64,000 nucleotides of DNA from Monosiga brevicollis MX1 (Eukaryota; Opisthokonta; Choanoflagellata; Craspedida; Salpingoecidae), in NCBI RefSeq assembly GCF_000002865.3, contig NW_001865039.1:2357315-2421314 (forward strand), in the 5' to 3' direction. The notes below the pieces were generated by a model, which saw only the letters and a list, made by a program, of their open reading frames with translations, was not told where the DNA came from and did no database searches. The position numbers were made by a program, and so were the translations under genes. Of this stretch, positions 47,601-59,200 are shown piece by piece (position 1 is the first letter of the stretch; each line of letters begins with the position of its first letter).

Positions 47601-48226
47601 GAACCCATACCTAGTCGCGAAAACGCGCTTTCATTCAGCTCTTTCTAGTTCTTGAGTGCCGTGGGAGCCCACCCAGTGCCGTCTCTTCACGAGGACTCTT
47701 TTAACGTTTCAAATTCAACTTTGTTCCCAACTTGAAAGATCTCACTCAACAATGACGCTTTGCATTACCGTGGCTGCTCTTTCTCGGCACTCCCCAACAA
47801 CGCCATTGCGATCAGAAAGGGCACCGCCAAGCTCCAGCCATTCATCCTGACGCAAAACATAACCTGACATTGATTGTTGCTCCTGTTGCTCTTGGTGCTG
47901 TTGTTGTTGTTGTTGTTGTTGTCTGACGTTTTCGTTCATCACGAGCGTTCGATTCGATTCGTTCATCATCACCACCACCATCCTCAGTGAACTGATTCAG
48001 GGGCGGATCGGTCGATCTACTGCCTTCCGCCCGCTCATCTACCTGTCGACCCGTCCGCCCGTTCAGTGGGAGGACAAGTTGTACACTGGTTCTGAGATAC
48101 ACGGAGCTAGTGGAGTGGTTTGTGCATGGTGGTTGACGGACGTAAATTGGGCAAGGTCACGCTCTATTGACTTGTCGGGCGCTCTTGCTCTGTAGCGCTC
48201 CTTTCTGCGTCTCCCCATGCGCCTCC
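47601..48226. other. Spacer between SHMT-GcvT and Slingshot genes
   Basis: About 625 bases with a short TTG repeat near 47900. It must hold the 3' end of one gene and the promoter of the next. No coding support. Confidence 0.45.
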
Positions 48227-51200
48227 ATGATGGCATCAAGTCAACATGACCCCGATCGTCCAGACGCGCTCTTGATTGCCGAGGACTGCCTCTCACCGAG
48301 TGCTGAGGGCCATGAACACTACCATCTCTACTCTGTTGAGCGACGAGAGGTGCGCCAGCTTGCATGCCGAGTCAACTTCGTCGATTCTCGTGACACTCCT
48401 CCTCGCTACTGCTTGCTGACCCGACCCGATGAATGCGCCGCCGCCTATCTTGCCACCTCTGCCCCCCTTAGTCCAACATTGAGCACACCCCTGCCGCAGA
48501 TCGGTACGAATAACATGTGACAACCCTGTAGCCTGCTTTTCCGGGTTGCTGGTTGAGTCCCTGTATTTGAACAGGCCTTGGCATCGCACCACTTCATCTC
48601 TCACATCTCTTTGATTCTGGGGACGTGCATTTATGGGTGTGCAGGGCCACGTACCGCACCACGTCGACGGCAGCCATAGCCATCGATGAGGATGACGATG
48701 GTGACTCCACGAGTGGAGTCGTTGATGAGACGCGCGCCTCCTCGCGCGCAGAAAGCATCACCACCGACGAAGATAGTCGCATGCATCCCGTGCTAGATCA
48801 CCTCGATGGTCTCCTGAACGTGGGCGATAGCTGTATGTATGTGTTTTCCAACGCAGACAACTCCACCCTCAACGAGTCGGCTACGGAGCTACCGCGCAAC
48901 AGCTACCTGGCTTTGATTCGCCATGATGAGACGGATCAATGGGCGTTACTGGGCATGGAATTAGCCACCCCCGGCTCTGGGGATATTCTGCAGGTGGACG
49001 TTGTATTTGCCGTCGACCACACCTGTGATATCGTTCTTGATGGAGACGGTGGCTTGGTCTATCAGTCACAACAAGGAAAAGAGCAACGCTTCATGCCTTT
49101 TCGCCCTGCCTCCATTCGAAATCTCTGGGATGCGCTCCAAGCCATTCTCAAGATCCGCGAAGGCTCGGGTCGTGATCATAGCGACTGGATCTGGCTCGAA
49201 TTTTATCGCAACAAAATCAACGACACTCAACAGCAGCTCCAACGTTGGACTCACATCGTTCCCTCCCGCACCTCGGAACTTCAGCTGATTCGCAAGCAGC
49301 AAGCTGGAGCTCTTCAAAGGTTGGTTGCCGCCAGCATGGATATGAGAGTCGCCATGGGTGACGAACATGATACTTAATCGAGAGAGAGAGGGGCGGGGGA
49401 GTGCAGCATGATACTCAATCAAGAGGGAGGGAGTGGGGCAGTGACCACGCCAAATGCTCATCACCTTGCCTCGCATCCTGGCATCATAGGGACAAGGGGC
49501 CGCATCTTGACTCGGAGCTGGAGCAGCGTATCATCAGCAAGCTGAAGGAGATCATGTTCAAAAGCGATTTGGATACCATCACCAGCAAGCAGCTACGGCT
49601 CCAATTAGAAGCTGAGTTTGACATGGACTTGAAGAAGTATCGCAAAATCATTGATCAGCAAATGATCACCGTCATGGGCCAGGTTGGTCAGATGCTGCTG
49701 CGCAAAGGGCTTGCTTGCGATTTCAACCCGAAGCGCTTCCTGGTGCACCCCTAAGCGTTCGCTTTATACTGTGGGGTGTCGTCAGATGGAGCCCTCCTCC
49801 AAGATTTTCGACTACCTTTATCTCGGCACGGAATGGAACGCCAGCAATTGGGAGGAGCTGAGTCGCAACAATTGTCAGTACATCATCAACGTCACCTGTG
49901 AGATTGAAAACTTTTTTCCCGACAAAATCAAATACTGTAACATTCGGTACGGCGTGCTATCCTGCGGCTGTCGTGGCAATGCCAGCGTGCCGTCTAGCCT
50001 TGAGAAATGGTTCAAAGACAAGCAGCAGAGTGCCAGACTCACATGCAGATGTTGTGCCCTCCTACTTGATGTGTTGCTTACGCAGCGTCTGGGATGTGCC
50101 AACCACAACTATCTGGCCCAACTGGAATCGTACCTACGACTTCATCCGCCAAGCAAGAAAAGCCGGCTCCTCTGTTCTTGTTCACTGCAAGATGGGCGTC
50201 AGTCGCAGCGCGTCAACGGTCATTGCCTACGCCATGAAGCAATACTCTTGGTCGCTCGAAGAAGCACATGCTTTTGTCAAGGTTTGACCCCGGCTTGTCT
50301 GTCTCCTTGATGCTTTGCTCACCTCGATCAAGCAGTCTACTCACGCCCCAGCTGCGTTCAATGGGTGTTGTCGATAGAAGCGGCGCCGAATTATCAAGCC
50401 CAACGAGGGCTTTCGCACTCAGCTCGTCATGTACGAGGGCATGCTGACTGCCCGGCGCTCCGGTGCCTTTGGTACCGAGCTCGACATCAAGCCGCCGCCT
50501 CATGCCCCCATCCCTCTGAGTCAGCCCGTGACGCCCACAATCAAAAAAGTGACACCGCCCGATTCGCCCGTATCCACGCCCCCCAGCACGCCTGCGCCCG
50601 AACTGCGAGCCTGGTACGCCCTCGCCAGGCCTGCGATTCTCAATGAATGATTCAGACAGGCTATAAAGTGCCAATGTTACTCACTTGCAGGACGCTGGGC
50701 AACAGGGTGGCAGCGGAGAGGGGTTCTCAGGTAGCGCTCGAAGATGCAGGCACGACGGTATGCAGGCAAACGATGGTGGATACCCATCTTGTCTTTTTGA
50801 TGCTTGAGCCCGATACCTTTGTTCACCGCTCCCGTCTCCCCTTCCATGCGGCACTCTTGTTTTTGTGTTTATGCTCTCACCTCCCGGCAGCACTCATGTG
50901 TTTGTCTGTGCGCACTGATGCGACGCAAATGCTGCAACAGGAGAGAGAACGCGCAGGCTCAGAAACCTCGCCAAAACAAGCCGCCGCTGCCGACCCTGGT
51001 GAAATGCCTGTCACAGAAGTGAGCGAAGATATTGCTTTCCGCATCAAGAAATACAGTCAAGCCGTCGGTGTGACGGCAACCCCACTACACTCTGGCAGTA
51101 GTGGCGACGCTGTTGCTGGAGGGGTGTCACGGAACCGACCACACTCGCTGCACTTTGATCGTGATGGCAACCCAACGGGGCGCGCTCGTGTCAGCACCAA

Positions 51201-52334
51201 TCCAGACCCCAAAGTCTCCGGCGCTGACTATAAGCATCGAACCTGGTCTGACCGTACACGCAGCACCTCGTTTGCGACCACACGCGACTTGGCAGACCGC
51301 TTTGCAACGCAAATGGAGCAGAGCGTAAATGATTGCGCATCAGCTCCAGCCCCACCCGAGGCGACAACAGCAGCAGCAGGTACAACAACAACAACAACAG
51401 CAACAGCAACAACAGCGTCGCCCTCAACCGCATCAACAACCGTAGAGGCACAAGGAAAGTCGCAGCCATCCGATGAGCAAGCTGCTAGTCCAGCTGTCCA
51501 ATCTGTGCAACCAGCGCCCGAAGGTAAAACACTGGCCGCCGGTGCAGCTGGTGGGCATGAATTGCCTTCTCGGGGTCGAACACAGTCTTCAGGAGCCAGC
51601 GTCTCAGCCCTGCGCCCGTATCGCTCCTCGCAAGACAAAAGTGAGTTGCCAAAGCCTCCGCGAGGCTTTCCGCGGCAGCACCAAGAGGGCAAAAGCTCTT
51701 CCTCTTTGGTTGCACTCGATGGCTCTGCGACTGGTGCCGAGGCCAAGGCGGCCACAACGCGAGTCAGCTCGGCCCCAAACCCACAGCACGCATCGACGGC
51801 AGATGCAGTGCCGGCTGTAAACGCGAGCCCAGGCAGCTCGAATGCTGGGCACTCGTTGCCTCGTTCAAAGTCGACAGCCTCTGTTACATCCATTGCTTCG
51901 GCGTATGCAGAGACACAGGTACGCCCGTTTGTTATGAACGCAAATGCGAGTGTCAAACAGGTTTTGGGGCGTCGCATGCGCCGTTGTCTGCCATGGCATT
52001 ATTTAATTGTTTTGTTGCTCTTTTTGGTGCGTTTTGAATTTAGGAGGCGTTTGAGCCACTGCGTTGGACCAGTAGTGAGGTGGTTGCTTGGCTCGAACAA
52101 GCGGGGCTTGCTGAATACGGGCCTTTGTTTGCTCGCGAAGAGTTGCAGGGCTGTGACCTGCTTGACTTGTGTAATGATGATCTTAAGTCCATCGGCATCA
52201 TGACTTTGCACGCGCGCAAACGCATCTTACGTGCCTGTCGTGCGTTGACGGACGCGTGTGCCCCCGATGCTGACACATGCATGACAAGCGCTGGTGCCAA
52301 TACGCCCGGTGCCAGTGCATTTGGTCAATCATGA
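48227..52334 (+). CDS. Slingshot-type cofilin phosphatase with C-terminal SAM domain
   Basis: Exons 48227-48503, 48575-49319, 49490-49682, 49786-49946, 50086-50281, 50378-50613, 50691-50757, 50941-51918 and 52044-52334 give 1047 aa. Residues about 1-340 correspond to the Slingshot N-terminal domain. Residues about 341-405 are a DEK_C-like helical domain (IISKLKEIMFKSDLDTITSK). The dual-specificity phosphatase follows: IFDYLYLGTEWNASN, general acid D462 in VWD, and P-loop HCKMGVSRS with C493 and R499, then KPNEGFRTQL. Slingshot dephosphorylates phospho-cofilin to activate actin severing. The next 330 residues are disordered with a Thr-rich tract. The last exon encodes a SAM domain (WTSSEVVAWLEQAGLAEY ... 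SIGIMTLHARKRIL). If exon 6 is not spliced, a stop follows at 50648 and the SAM part would be a separate or alternative product. Confidence 0.88.
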
Positions 52335-52917
52335 CCTGCTCTGTTTGACCCATGAGACGAGTACCTCTGCTTGGCCACCGGTGTTGAAGGCGCCAAGCTT
52401 TGATCTTTGGCACCAGCTCGAGCCCAGATCAAAATGGCTTGATGATGCTTTCTCTTGATGCTTTCGAGCGCGGTCGTAGTAGCACCGATGTGCTGCGTGG
52501 ATTGATGTGATGCTTGTACAATGTTCCGAGCCTGGTCTGTACACCCTTGATGACTATCAAGAAAGCGCTCTTACCAGCCCTCCGTGAGTTCTTCTGGCCC
52601 AACCATGGTTCCGATACCTTGTCGAAGGTTCTTTTGTAGAATGGTTGCAACGCGGTACTTGATGATGCCTAACAACTTGCCAGACCCTGTGATGTGAGTG
52701 TCGCAGTCCTGAGGCTGCGCGGTTCAGAGGCCGAAAGCTCTTTGATGGATCACATGCTTGCCCGGCTGTTTCAGCACACCGGTCGAGCATCATTAATTGA
52801 TACTTGAACAGCAATTTTGTTCGTTAATCGCGAATAAACAAGATAGTCGAGCTTGTCGTTCTCAACCACTTTTTATATGATGGACTAAGGTTTGACCGAC
52901 AAGCCAAAGAAAGTGGA
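52335..52917. other. Convergent spacer, no gene seen
   Basis: About 580 bases between the Slingshot and COX20 stops. It must hold both 3' untranslated regions. No other feature is supported. Confidence 0.5.
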
Positions 52918-53677
52918 CTACTTGGAGGTCACATCTCGGTCGTGTGGGTAGGGCAATTGCTTGCCAGCCTTGGCACGGTTATACTCATTCATGGCTGCCA
53001 CGGTTTTATCCAAACGACTCTCTGAAGCTTGCCGGTTGTAGCGACAAAACTCGCTGTAGTATGGATGGATTGAGATTCAAGACATGAGGTGAGGGCAAAA
53101 TTTGAGAGCGCTGCGCCACAAAGGCCACGGGTGACACAGAAATTGCAACGTACAGCGCAGCCATGGTTGAGAGCATAAAGGTGGCGGTGCCCCACTTGAG
53201 TGCTGAGACAATGTATTCTAGATTCGCACAGAAAAGGAGCCAGGCAGTTGGCATCAACACGGACAGCGACTGGGCTGGGTGCAGGTGGCAACACAACCTA
53301 CTTGATCGCACAAAGCGAATGGCACCAACGGTGGCGCCCATCATGGCTCCCTGAGCAAAGCTTTCCTTTAGGCATGGCGTCTGCAATCGTTGCATTCGAG
53401 GCCATGATGCATGAGAGTGAGGCGAGGCGACCACACAAGCACACGCTGCGCGCGCTGAAGCCATACCTTGCTCAATTCCAAACGTGCAACGTTTTGAGCA
53501 AAAACGCCCGGGTCATATTTCTATTTCAGTTGAACAAGCGAATGAAGCTCAGCCCTTAACCGTGACGCAGCGCCACCTTGATCGCATGCAGAGAAAGGCA
53601 TGTTGAAAACCTGCCTGTTCATCTATTTGTTCCTGCCGCCGACGCCGCTGCGCCTCCAAGTCATCAACACCAGACAT
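52918..53677 (-). CDS. COX20: Cytochrome c oxidase assembly protein COX20
   Basis: Exons 53677-53615, 53380-53302, 53217-53154 and 53053-52918 give 113 aa, close to human COX20 (118 aa). COX20 is an inner mitochondrial membrane chaperone of newly made COX2. Visible signs: a charged N-terminus (MSGVDDLEAQRRRRQEQID), TPCLKESFAQGAMMGATVGA matching the family's TPC...G..GS first helix, a second hydrophobic helix (WGTATFMLSTMAA), the conserved FCRYNRQ after it, and a hydrophilic tail. The first intron needs a GC donor (CAG|GCAGGT); alternatively translation begins at an ATG inside that intron region (MQRLQTPC, about 53395). Apart from that junction, phases match. Confidence 0.83.
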
Positions 53678-53935
53678 GACAGCTGGGTGGTGTCACCCAC
53701 ATCCACACTTCACAGTTGAGCGTGGCTCTCCAGAGCCCTGTGGATGCTGGCTATAGCCTTGGATAGTACAAGCTAGCCGGTGAACCGCCCATCAGCACCA
53801 ATAGCCTGTACACTCTCAACACGCGTGGCCAGAACAAGCTCGCCCTCTACCCGCTTGCAGCCCGCCCTCACCTCGCCCGACACTGCTCGTCCTGCAGAGG
53901 AAAAAAAAAAAAAAAATAGGGCGGGGATGCAATTC

Positions 53936-53972
<37 letters not shown>

Positions 53973-54092
53973 CTGCCCCATGTACGGTAGTGTGGTTTTT
54001 GTCTCACTTTTACACACACACACACACACACACACTTTCTTTTTTGTGTTTTTGCTTGTGACAGGACGTGCTGATTTGAAAACGGGGACGAC
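53678..54092. promoter_or_regulatory. Divergent spacer between COX20 and the ANKRD40-like gene
   Basis: About 415 bases with 15 A at about 53901-53916, a (GA) array at 53938-53969 and a (CA) array at 54013-54034, close to the + start codon. Confidence 0.5.
53938..53969. repeat. (GA)16 microsatellite
   Basis: Perfect GA repeat on the + strand in the COX20/ANKRD40-like spacer. Confidence 0.95.
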
Positions 54093-55904
54093 ATGGCCGG
54101 TCGTGTATTGGATCAGCGTGCGGAGACGCTGCGTGAAGCTGCCTGTGCAGGGGACACTGACACCGTCCAGGAGCTTATCAGTAGTGGCGTCGATCCCAAT
54201 GACCAGAACCACATGAATGGCTGGTGCGTGTGCTCGCTTGATGTGGTGTACCTTGGGACCATGAGATGGAGTAGCCGCCTGGCTAGGGTTCATCCATTCG
54301 CTGGCATGGCACCGCTTTCCTGCCTTTGGGGGACCGACCACTCGGAAGAGGGCTCCCACGGTGGTTGGCCCTTACAGTTAAAGATGCCTTGCTCACCTTT
54401 TGGCTTTTGCTGCACCTGCCTCATCTCCCAGGACGGCTGTGCACTGGGCAGCCAAACGTGGCCACGGTGGCGTCCTGCGCGTCCTCCTGGAAAATGGAGG
54501 AAATTTGCAGACCGTCAACAGCAAGAATGAAACACCTGTAGACGTGGCCCACCCGGCCGTACTGCCCATCCTTCGCGCTGCCGGTGTCACAGAGTTACCA
54601 TCATCCGATGAAGCGCCAAAGCAGGATGGCTTCACACCCAATTACTTGGCCAATCCCGACTTCTTCTATCTCAAATCCACCCCTGGAGCAGGTCGCCATG
54701 CCGACGCCCAAAAATTGGCCAGCCTCAAGCGCAAACAAGAAGGTGCGAATTTTCAGCGAGCTGCCCGGCCAGCCTGGCGACTTTGTCACATTGATGGTCT
54801 TCCCCTCGTCCCTGGGTGCCGAGAGAGCTCTGGTGTCAGCATTCGTCGACCGGCTTGGATTGGCTCAGGGGAGCTGCACACCAACCCCTTGTCTAATAAC
54901 TCACTCAAACCCGTCTTCATCATAGATATGGTTGCGCAGCAGACTGCTGCGGCATCCCTGCCACAAGCCAACCACGCCCCCGCAATCGCTGCCCCAACGT
55001 TGACCCCAGCCTCGGTGCCCCAACCAGTGCGTGACTCACACCCTCGTCTCCACCTTGACCGTTGCTGGGAACCCCTGAGGTTCTCCGCCTGCAGTTGACA
55101 CGTCTTGGTTTCACGATCGCAACCCATCTTGTTGATAGCTGGCACGGTCGTCCGCAACAACACCTCAGCAGCTGTCTACACCACAGCAGCTGCCATTAAC
55201 GCATCGCAAGCCTCAAACGAGTGGACTGGACGACCATGTGCCCTTGAGCACGCAAACATCCCAACAGCTCTCTGAGTGAGTGCCAGAGAAAATTGGGCAA
55301 ATATTCAAAGCTTCACTAATTCGTGATCCCTCCCGCTCTGCCCATCACCTGGAAACTTAAAAAATGCTTGGTCACCTGCCTTGCGTGCTGGCTGCTTAGT
55401 CTGATGCGTCAGCTCTTGCAGAGCAATCAAGAACTACAAGATCTGATTAGACGCCAGCATGAGCAACAGCAAGCCACGCCCACTTCCGCGCCAACCGGTG
55501 ACCAAGTCATTCCCATCGTACATCTTGTTGTTCGCGATGAAGAAACCGTCAGGTACCGCTTTGTGAGCGCTGACACCACTCTCCGCCAAATGATCTGTGA
55601 CTATGACCATGGACAGTACGTACCCCGTTATTTGCCCATGCTTGATGATGCGTTGCTAGCCTCTGTTTTGATGTGGTGTGAGCATGTGTGAGCGTGTGAT
55701 TGATGAAAATTTTCTCTTTGGGGGCCTTGTTTGACACTCTGGCGATGGTGGATTCCCTTTCATCTTAGGTACACCACTTGGCAGTTTGCATTGGATGAGC
55801 GGGGAACAGAGCGCTTGCTGGGTGATTTGTCCTTGGGTCAGCTTCACGATGGCCTTGGCGACTTGGTGCCTCGCGATGGACTGCGCGTATACTGTCGTCG
55901 CTAA
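54093..55904 (+). CDS. ANKRD40-like ankyrin repeat protein
   Basis: Proposed exons 54093-54223, 54432-54691, 54723-54890, 54926-55026, 55139-55275, 55400-55615 and 55769-55904, giving 382 aa (human ANKRD40 is 368). The N-terminus LREAACAGDTDTVQELISSG, NGWTAVHWAAKRGHGGVLRVLL and the later FTPNYLANPDFFY match ANKRD40 in order and spacing. Three ankyrin repeats are followed by a possible beta-rich segment (KVRIFSELPGQPGDFVTLMV), a Gln/Pro/Thr-rich linker, a helix (LLQSNQELQDLIRRQHEQQQ) and a C-terminal ubiquitin-like-looking segment (IPIVHLVVRDEETVRYRF ... GLRVYCRR). The frame changes between exons 2 and 3, and only a 31-base GT-AG interval lies there; a base-calling error is the alternative. 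Function in the family is poorly known. Confidence 0.75.
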
Positions 55905-56203
55905 GTTTCTGGCCCCACACTGATAGTGAGGGGCCGGTTCGGAGCTGTCGACGCCACTCTCCCTTGATTTCCCAAAGCTTTTCAGGCATTGGCACGATTT
56001 GTTTTTTCCTTGATCATTTGCCTTTTTGACTTGTCCGAGACGATGGAAATGCACTCAAAAATGAAAAAAATTTAACATAAAAAAAAAAAAATAACCAAGT
56101 TTTGATTGCACACATCAACACCACAGCTGCAAACAGCCGGCAAAAATTCATCACCAGGCAAACACCCAGAGAACTAGACAGATTGTGCAAACGCTCGTGT
56201 GTG

Positions 56204-59200
56204 TCAGCAACCCGAGCCGGTTGGCTTGTTACGGCGGTGTCGGACCTCAACCGGATCAAAGCCGCGAGCACCGTGACCCAAGATGGCCCATTCGGGCGTT
56301 GGGGCCATGTAATCGACGGTCGAAAACGGTTTGCCAGAGCGAACAAGGTCGATGAAGCGAGGATAGTCAATCCATGTGTGCCAGCGACCCCCAACAAACA
56401 GCTGACAGAGCAAAGTATGCACAACCCACTGTGAGCCTGAGCCAACCAGAGCAAGAGAGGGGTACAGAAGGACAGTTTGCATGTGCGATCGTACCCGCTT
56501 GTGCACGGCCAACACGGAGTTGGAATGCTCGTGCTCACAAACGAGCTCATAATCGGGCAGCATATCCACGAGTGTTTGCACAAAGCCCACCACCTGAAGG
56601 AAGAAAGATATGGTGGCAAAGTGAGAGGGAAGTACAAGCATGTCGAAATGACGATGTGAAGAAGAAAAATGGGTTGACAAAAATTGGCGAATTGGATGAA
56701 TCGGAAAAAAAAACGCAGCCCGACACGCATGAGTGGAAGTGACTTCCAGCTTGTCAGTTGATATCTTGATACAAGGATATGGGTGGGGGTGCATGCGCAT
56801 AGGGTACATGGACGACGTGCTTGCAATTTTGTGTAAAAGCTTGAAATGCGCGAAATATGAAACAGCTGAATAACTCACCTCCTCGTGAAAGGGCACGTTG
56901 TCCATGGTCAGGGACGAGGCTTTGGAGGTGCCACAGAATGTCACGCCCTACGAGCAGGTGGAGCACGCCAGCAAAGTTGAGCTGAGCTTGGAGGGAGGGA
57001 GGGAAGCGGGAACAACACCCAAAGATGCGATTGTGAAATTGCAAGCAAGAAATCGCACCTTGACTTCAATAAAGTCTGGCTCGCCGAGCTGGACGAGGTC
57101 CGCGTAGCCACGAATCTCATCATCGTTCCATGCCTTGACCACGGTCAAGCGATACACTGTACGTTGGCCCTAAAGAAGAGAACAGATCCATGCGGCGAGT
57201 GAGTTCTTGCACCGCCTCTTGCCCATCAACCTAACGAGTGAGATGGAAAAACCAAGATGGTCTGTCATGTGATACCTTGCGACCCAGCTCGCGCAAGCAT
57301 TCCAAGAAACGAGGCCAGTAATCTTTGAACAGAGGCCGATCAATCTGCTTCAAACTTTGCTGCAACGTGCCAACAAAGGGGAGGGGGTGAGCCAATGGCA
57401 AGAGTGCAGGAGTTTTCAAGCACTTAGAGAGAGCACGTGGGAGACAAAAGCCCGCAACGGGAAACAACTCTGTGGACTGACCTCATTGCTAGCATCGATA
57501 CTGACGTCTGCCGGTGCGGAAGAAACGAGATGCCGCCGACCACAGGACAGTGAGAGAAAGCTGGCGGATGGAAGGAAACAAAGAACTCAAGCACAATTGG
57601 CAAAAGAAGCAGAAAGGCGTACAAAGCTGGCAGCAGGGGCGGAGGTTGGCGATGGCATCGGGAAATTGAGCATTGGTGACCAAGAAGGAGGAGATGTTGC
57701 GGTCGTGCAAAAGGTCAAGAAACTCGTTGATCTTGGGGTACATGATGGGTTCGCCGACCAGAGAGAGTGCACAATGACGAATCTCCATAGCCTCCCGCAT
57801 TCGCTCAGGCATAACGCCTGGCGCACCCGAAAACTGGCGCACCATGTCATAATGGTTTTGCATGGCTCCGTTGACAATTTCAATGGGTTCATCCATCTGC
57901 CAGCGCCACTCAGTTCCCACGGGATTGGTGTGGTGCCTAAAATACGGAAGCAAAATGGCATGAAAGTTTGAGCTACTTGTGAACCCGTGTCTGGTCACTG
58001 GGCCAATATAAGAGAACAGTGGCAGGGTCGCCGGGCGATTGTCGGGCATGAAAGGCAGTGGTGTCGTAGAGACGTCCATGAACGTGAGCGATAGAAAATA
58101 CCTCCAGCAGAAGACACATTTGTTGGCACAGGCCAAAGACGGGGTCGTTTCCATGCAGCGATGACTGGCGATGCCTGTCGTAGAGAACACAGATATATCA
58201 AGAGATATTAACAGCAGACCAACAAAAGGGGAACAGGTGCAAACAGGACCAAAACCTGCGCAAGACGAGCCCTGTTTGACGAACGACAACAACAGGACAA
58301 GAGTAAACCGACCGTAAAAGGTATGTTTGTAACAGCCGCCGCGACCACGGAGCATGCTCTTGGTCCAGCGACAGAGCTTGACTCCCGAATGCGAGCCGAT
58401 CAGCTTGTATCCTTGCTTAGTGAGGGCTTTGCGCAGGGCCGGTGTGATCATAGCACGAGGCTTGCCCACACGCGCGTCTTGATCCTGAGCCTGGCGCTGC
58501 GCCTGTTTGAAAAGACACCACGGACCGTGAGTAAACAAGGCCTGGGAAGCAAGAAAGCTGAAAAGGGTTTACCAAACGCGATTCCACCCCTCATTCATCT
58601 TGAAACGTACGCGGCCCTTGACAAGAGCATTGCCAAGATCTTCGAGGTCAACCATGCCATCATCCGCCTCATCCTCCTCCTCGCTGTCGGCTTCACCATC
58701 CGTCTCATAGGCTTCCACTGCTGAGCCTTGGAGAGCAGCAGGAATGCGGGCGACGGCTTCCTGCAACCAGGCCTCAAAGTCGCCTTCAAGGCTTCCGGTT
58801 TTGCTGTTGGCAACGTTCTCATCACCTAGGGCAGTGGGCACGATGCGAAGGCCGGAAAGCGCGGCAATGGAAACATCGATCTCGCGTGCGACGCGGTTGA
58901 AATTGTCACGATAAAGGCTGTTGCCCAGACCAAAGACGGCGTAGCGCACATTGGCGAGCTGTGTCTTTTTGACCCGAAAGTCGCTGAAAATGGAGCAAGA
59001 AGCAAAGTCAAAATCATGAGACAAGGTTGCCTGCACGCTTGCTGGCCCGTTGAACAGACAGGGGAAACAAACGAACAAACAAACAAAATAAATAAATCAA
59101 TAAAGTTCAAAAGCAGATATTGGACCGAGACCACAACTGCGACGACTCGAGGGGCTCAGCATACTTGGCAGCGTCGAGCAGGGTGGTGTGAAACCAGTTT

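Noticed and set aside
54400-55098. 232-codon plus-strand frame continuing ankyrin exon 2 past 54742
   Set aside because: After KRKQEG it loses family character (GANFQRAARPAWRL...), while the neighbouring frame carries KVRIFSELPG and joins all later exons in phase.
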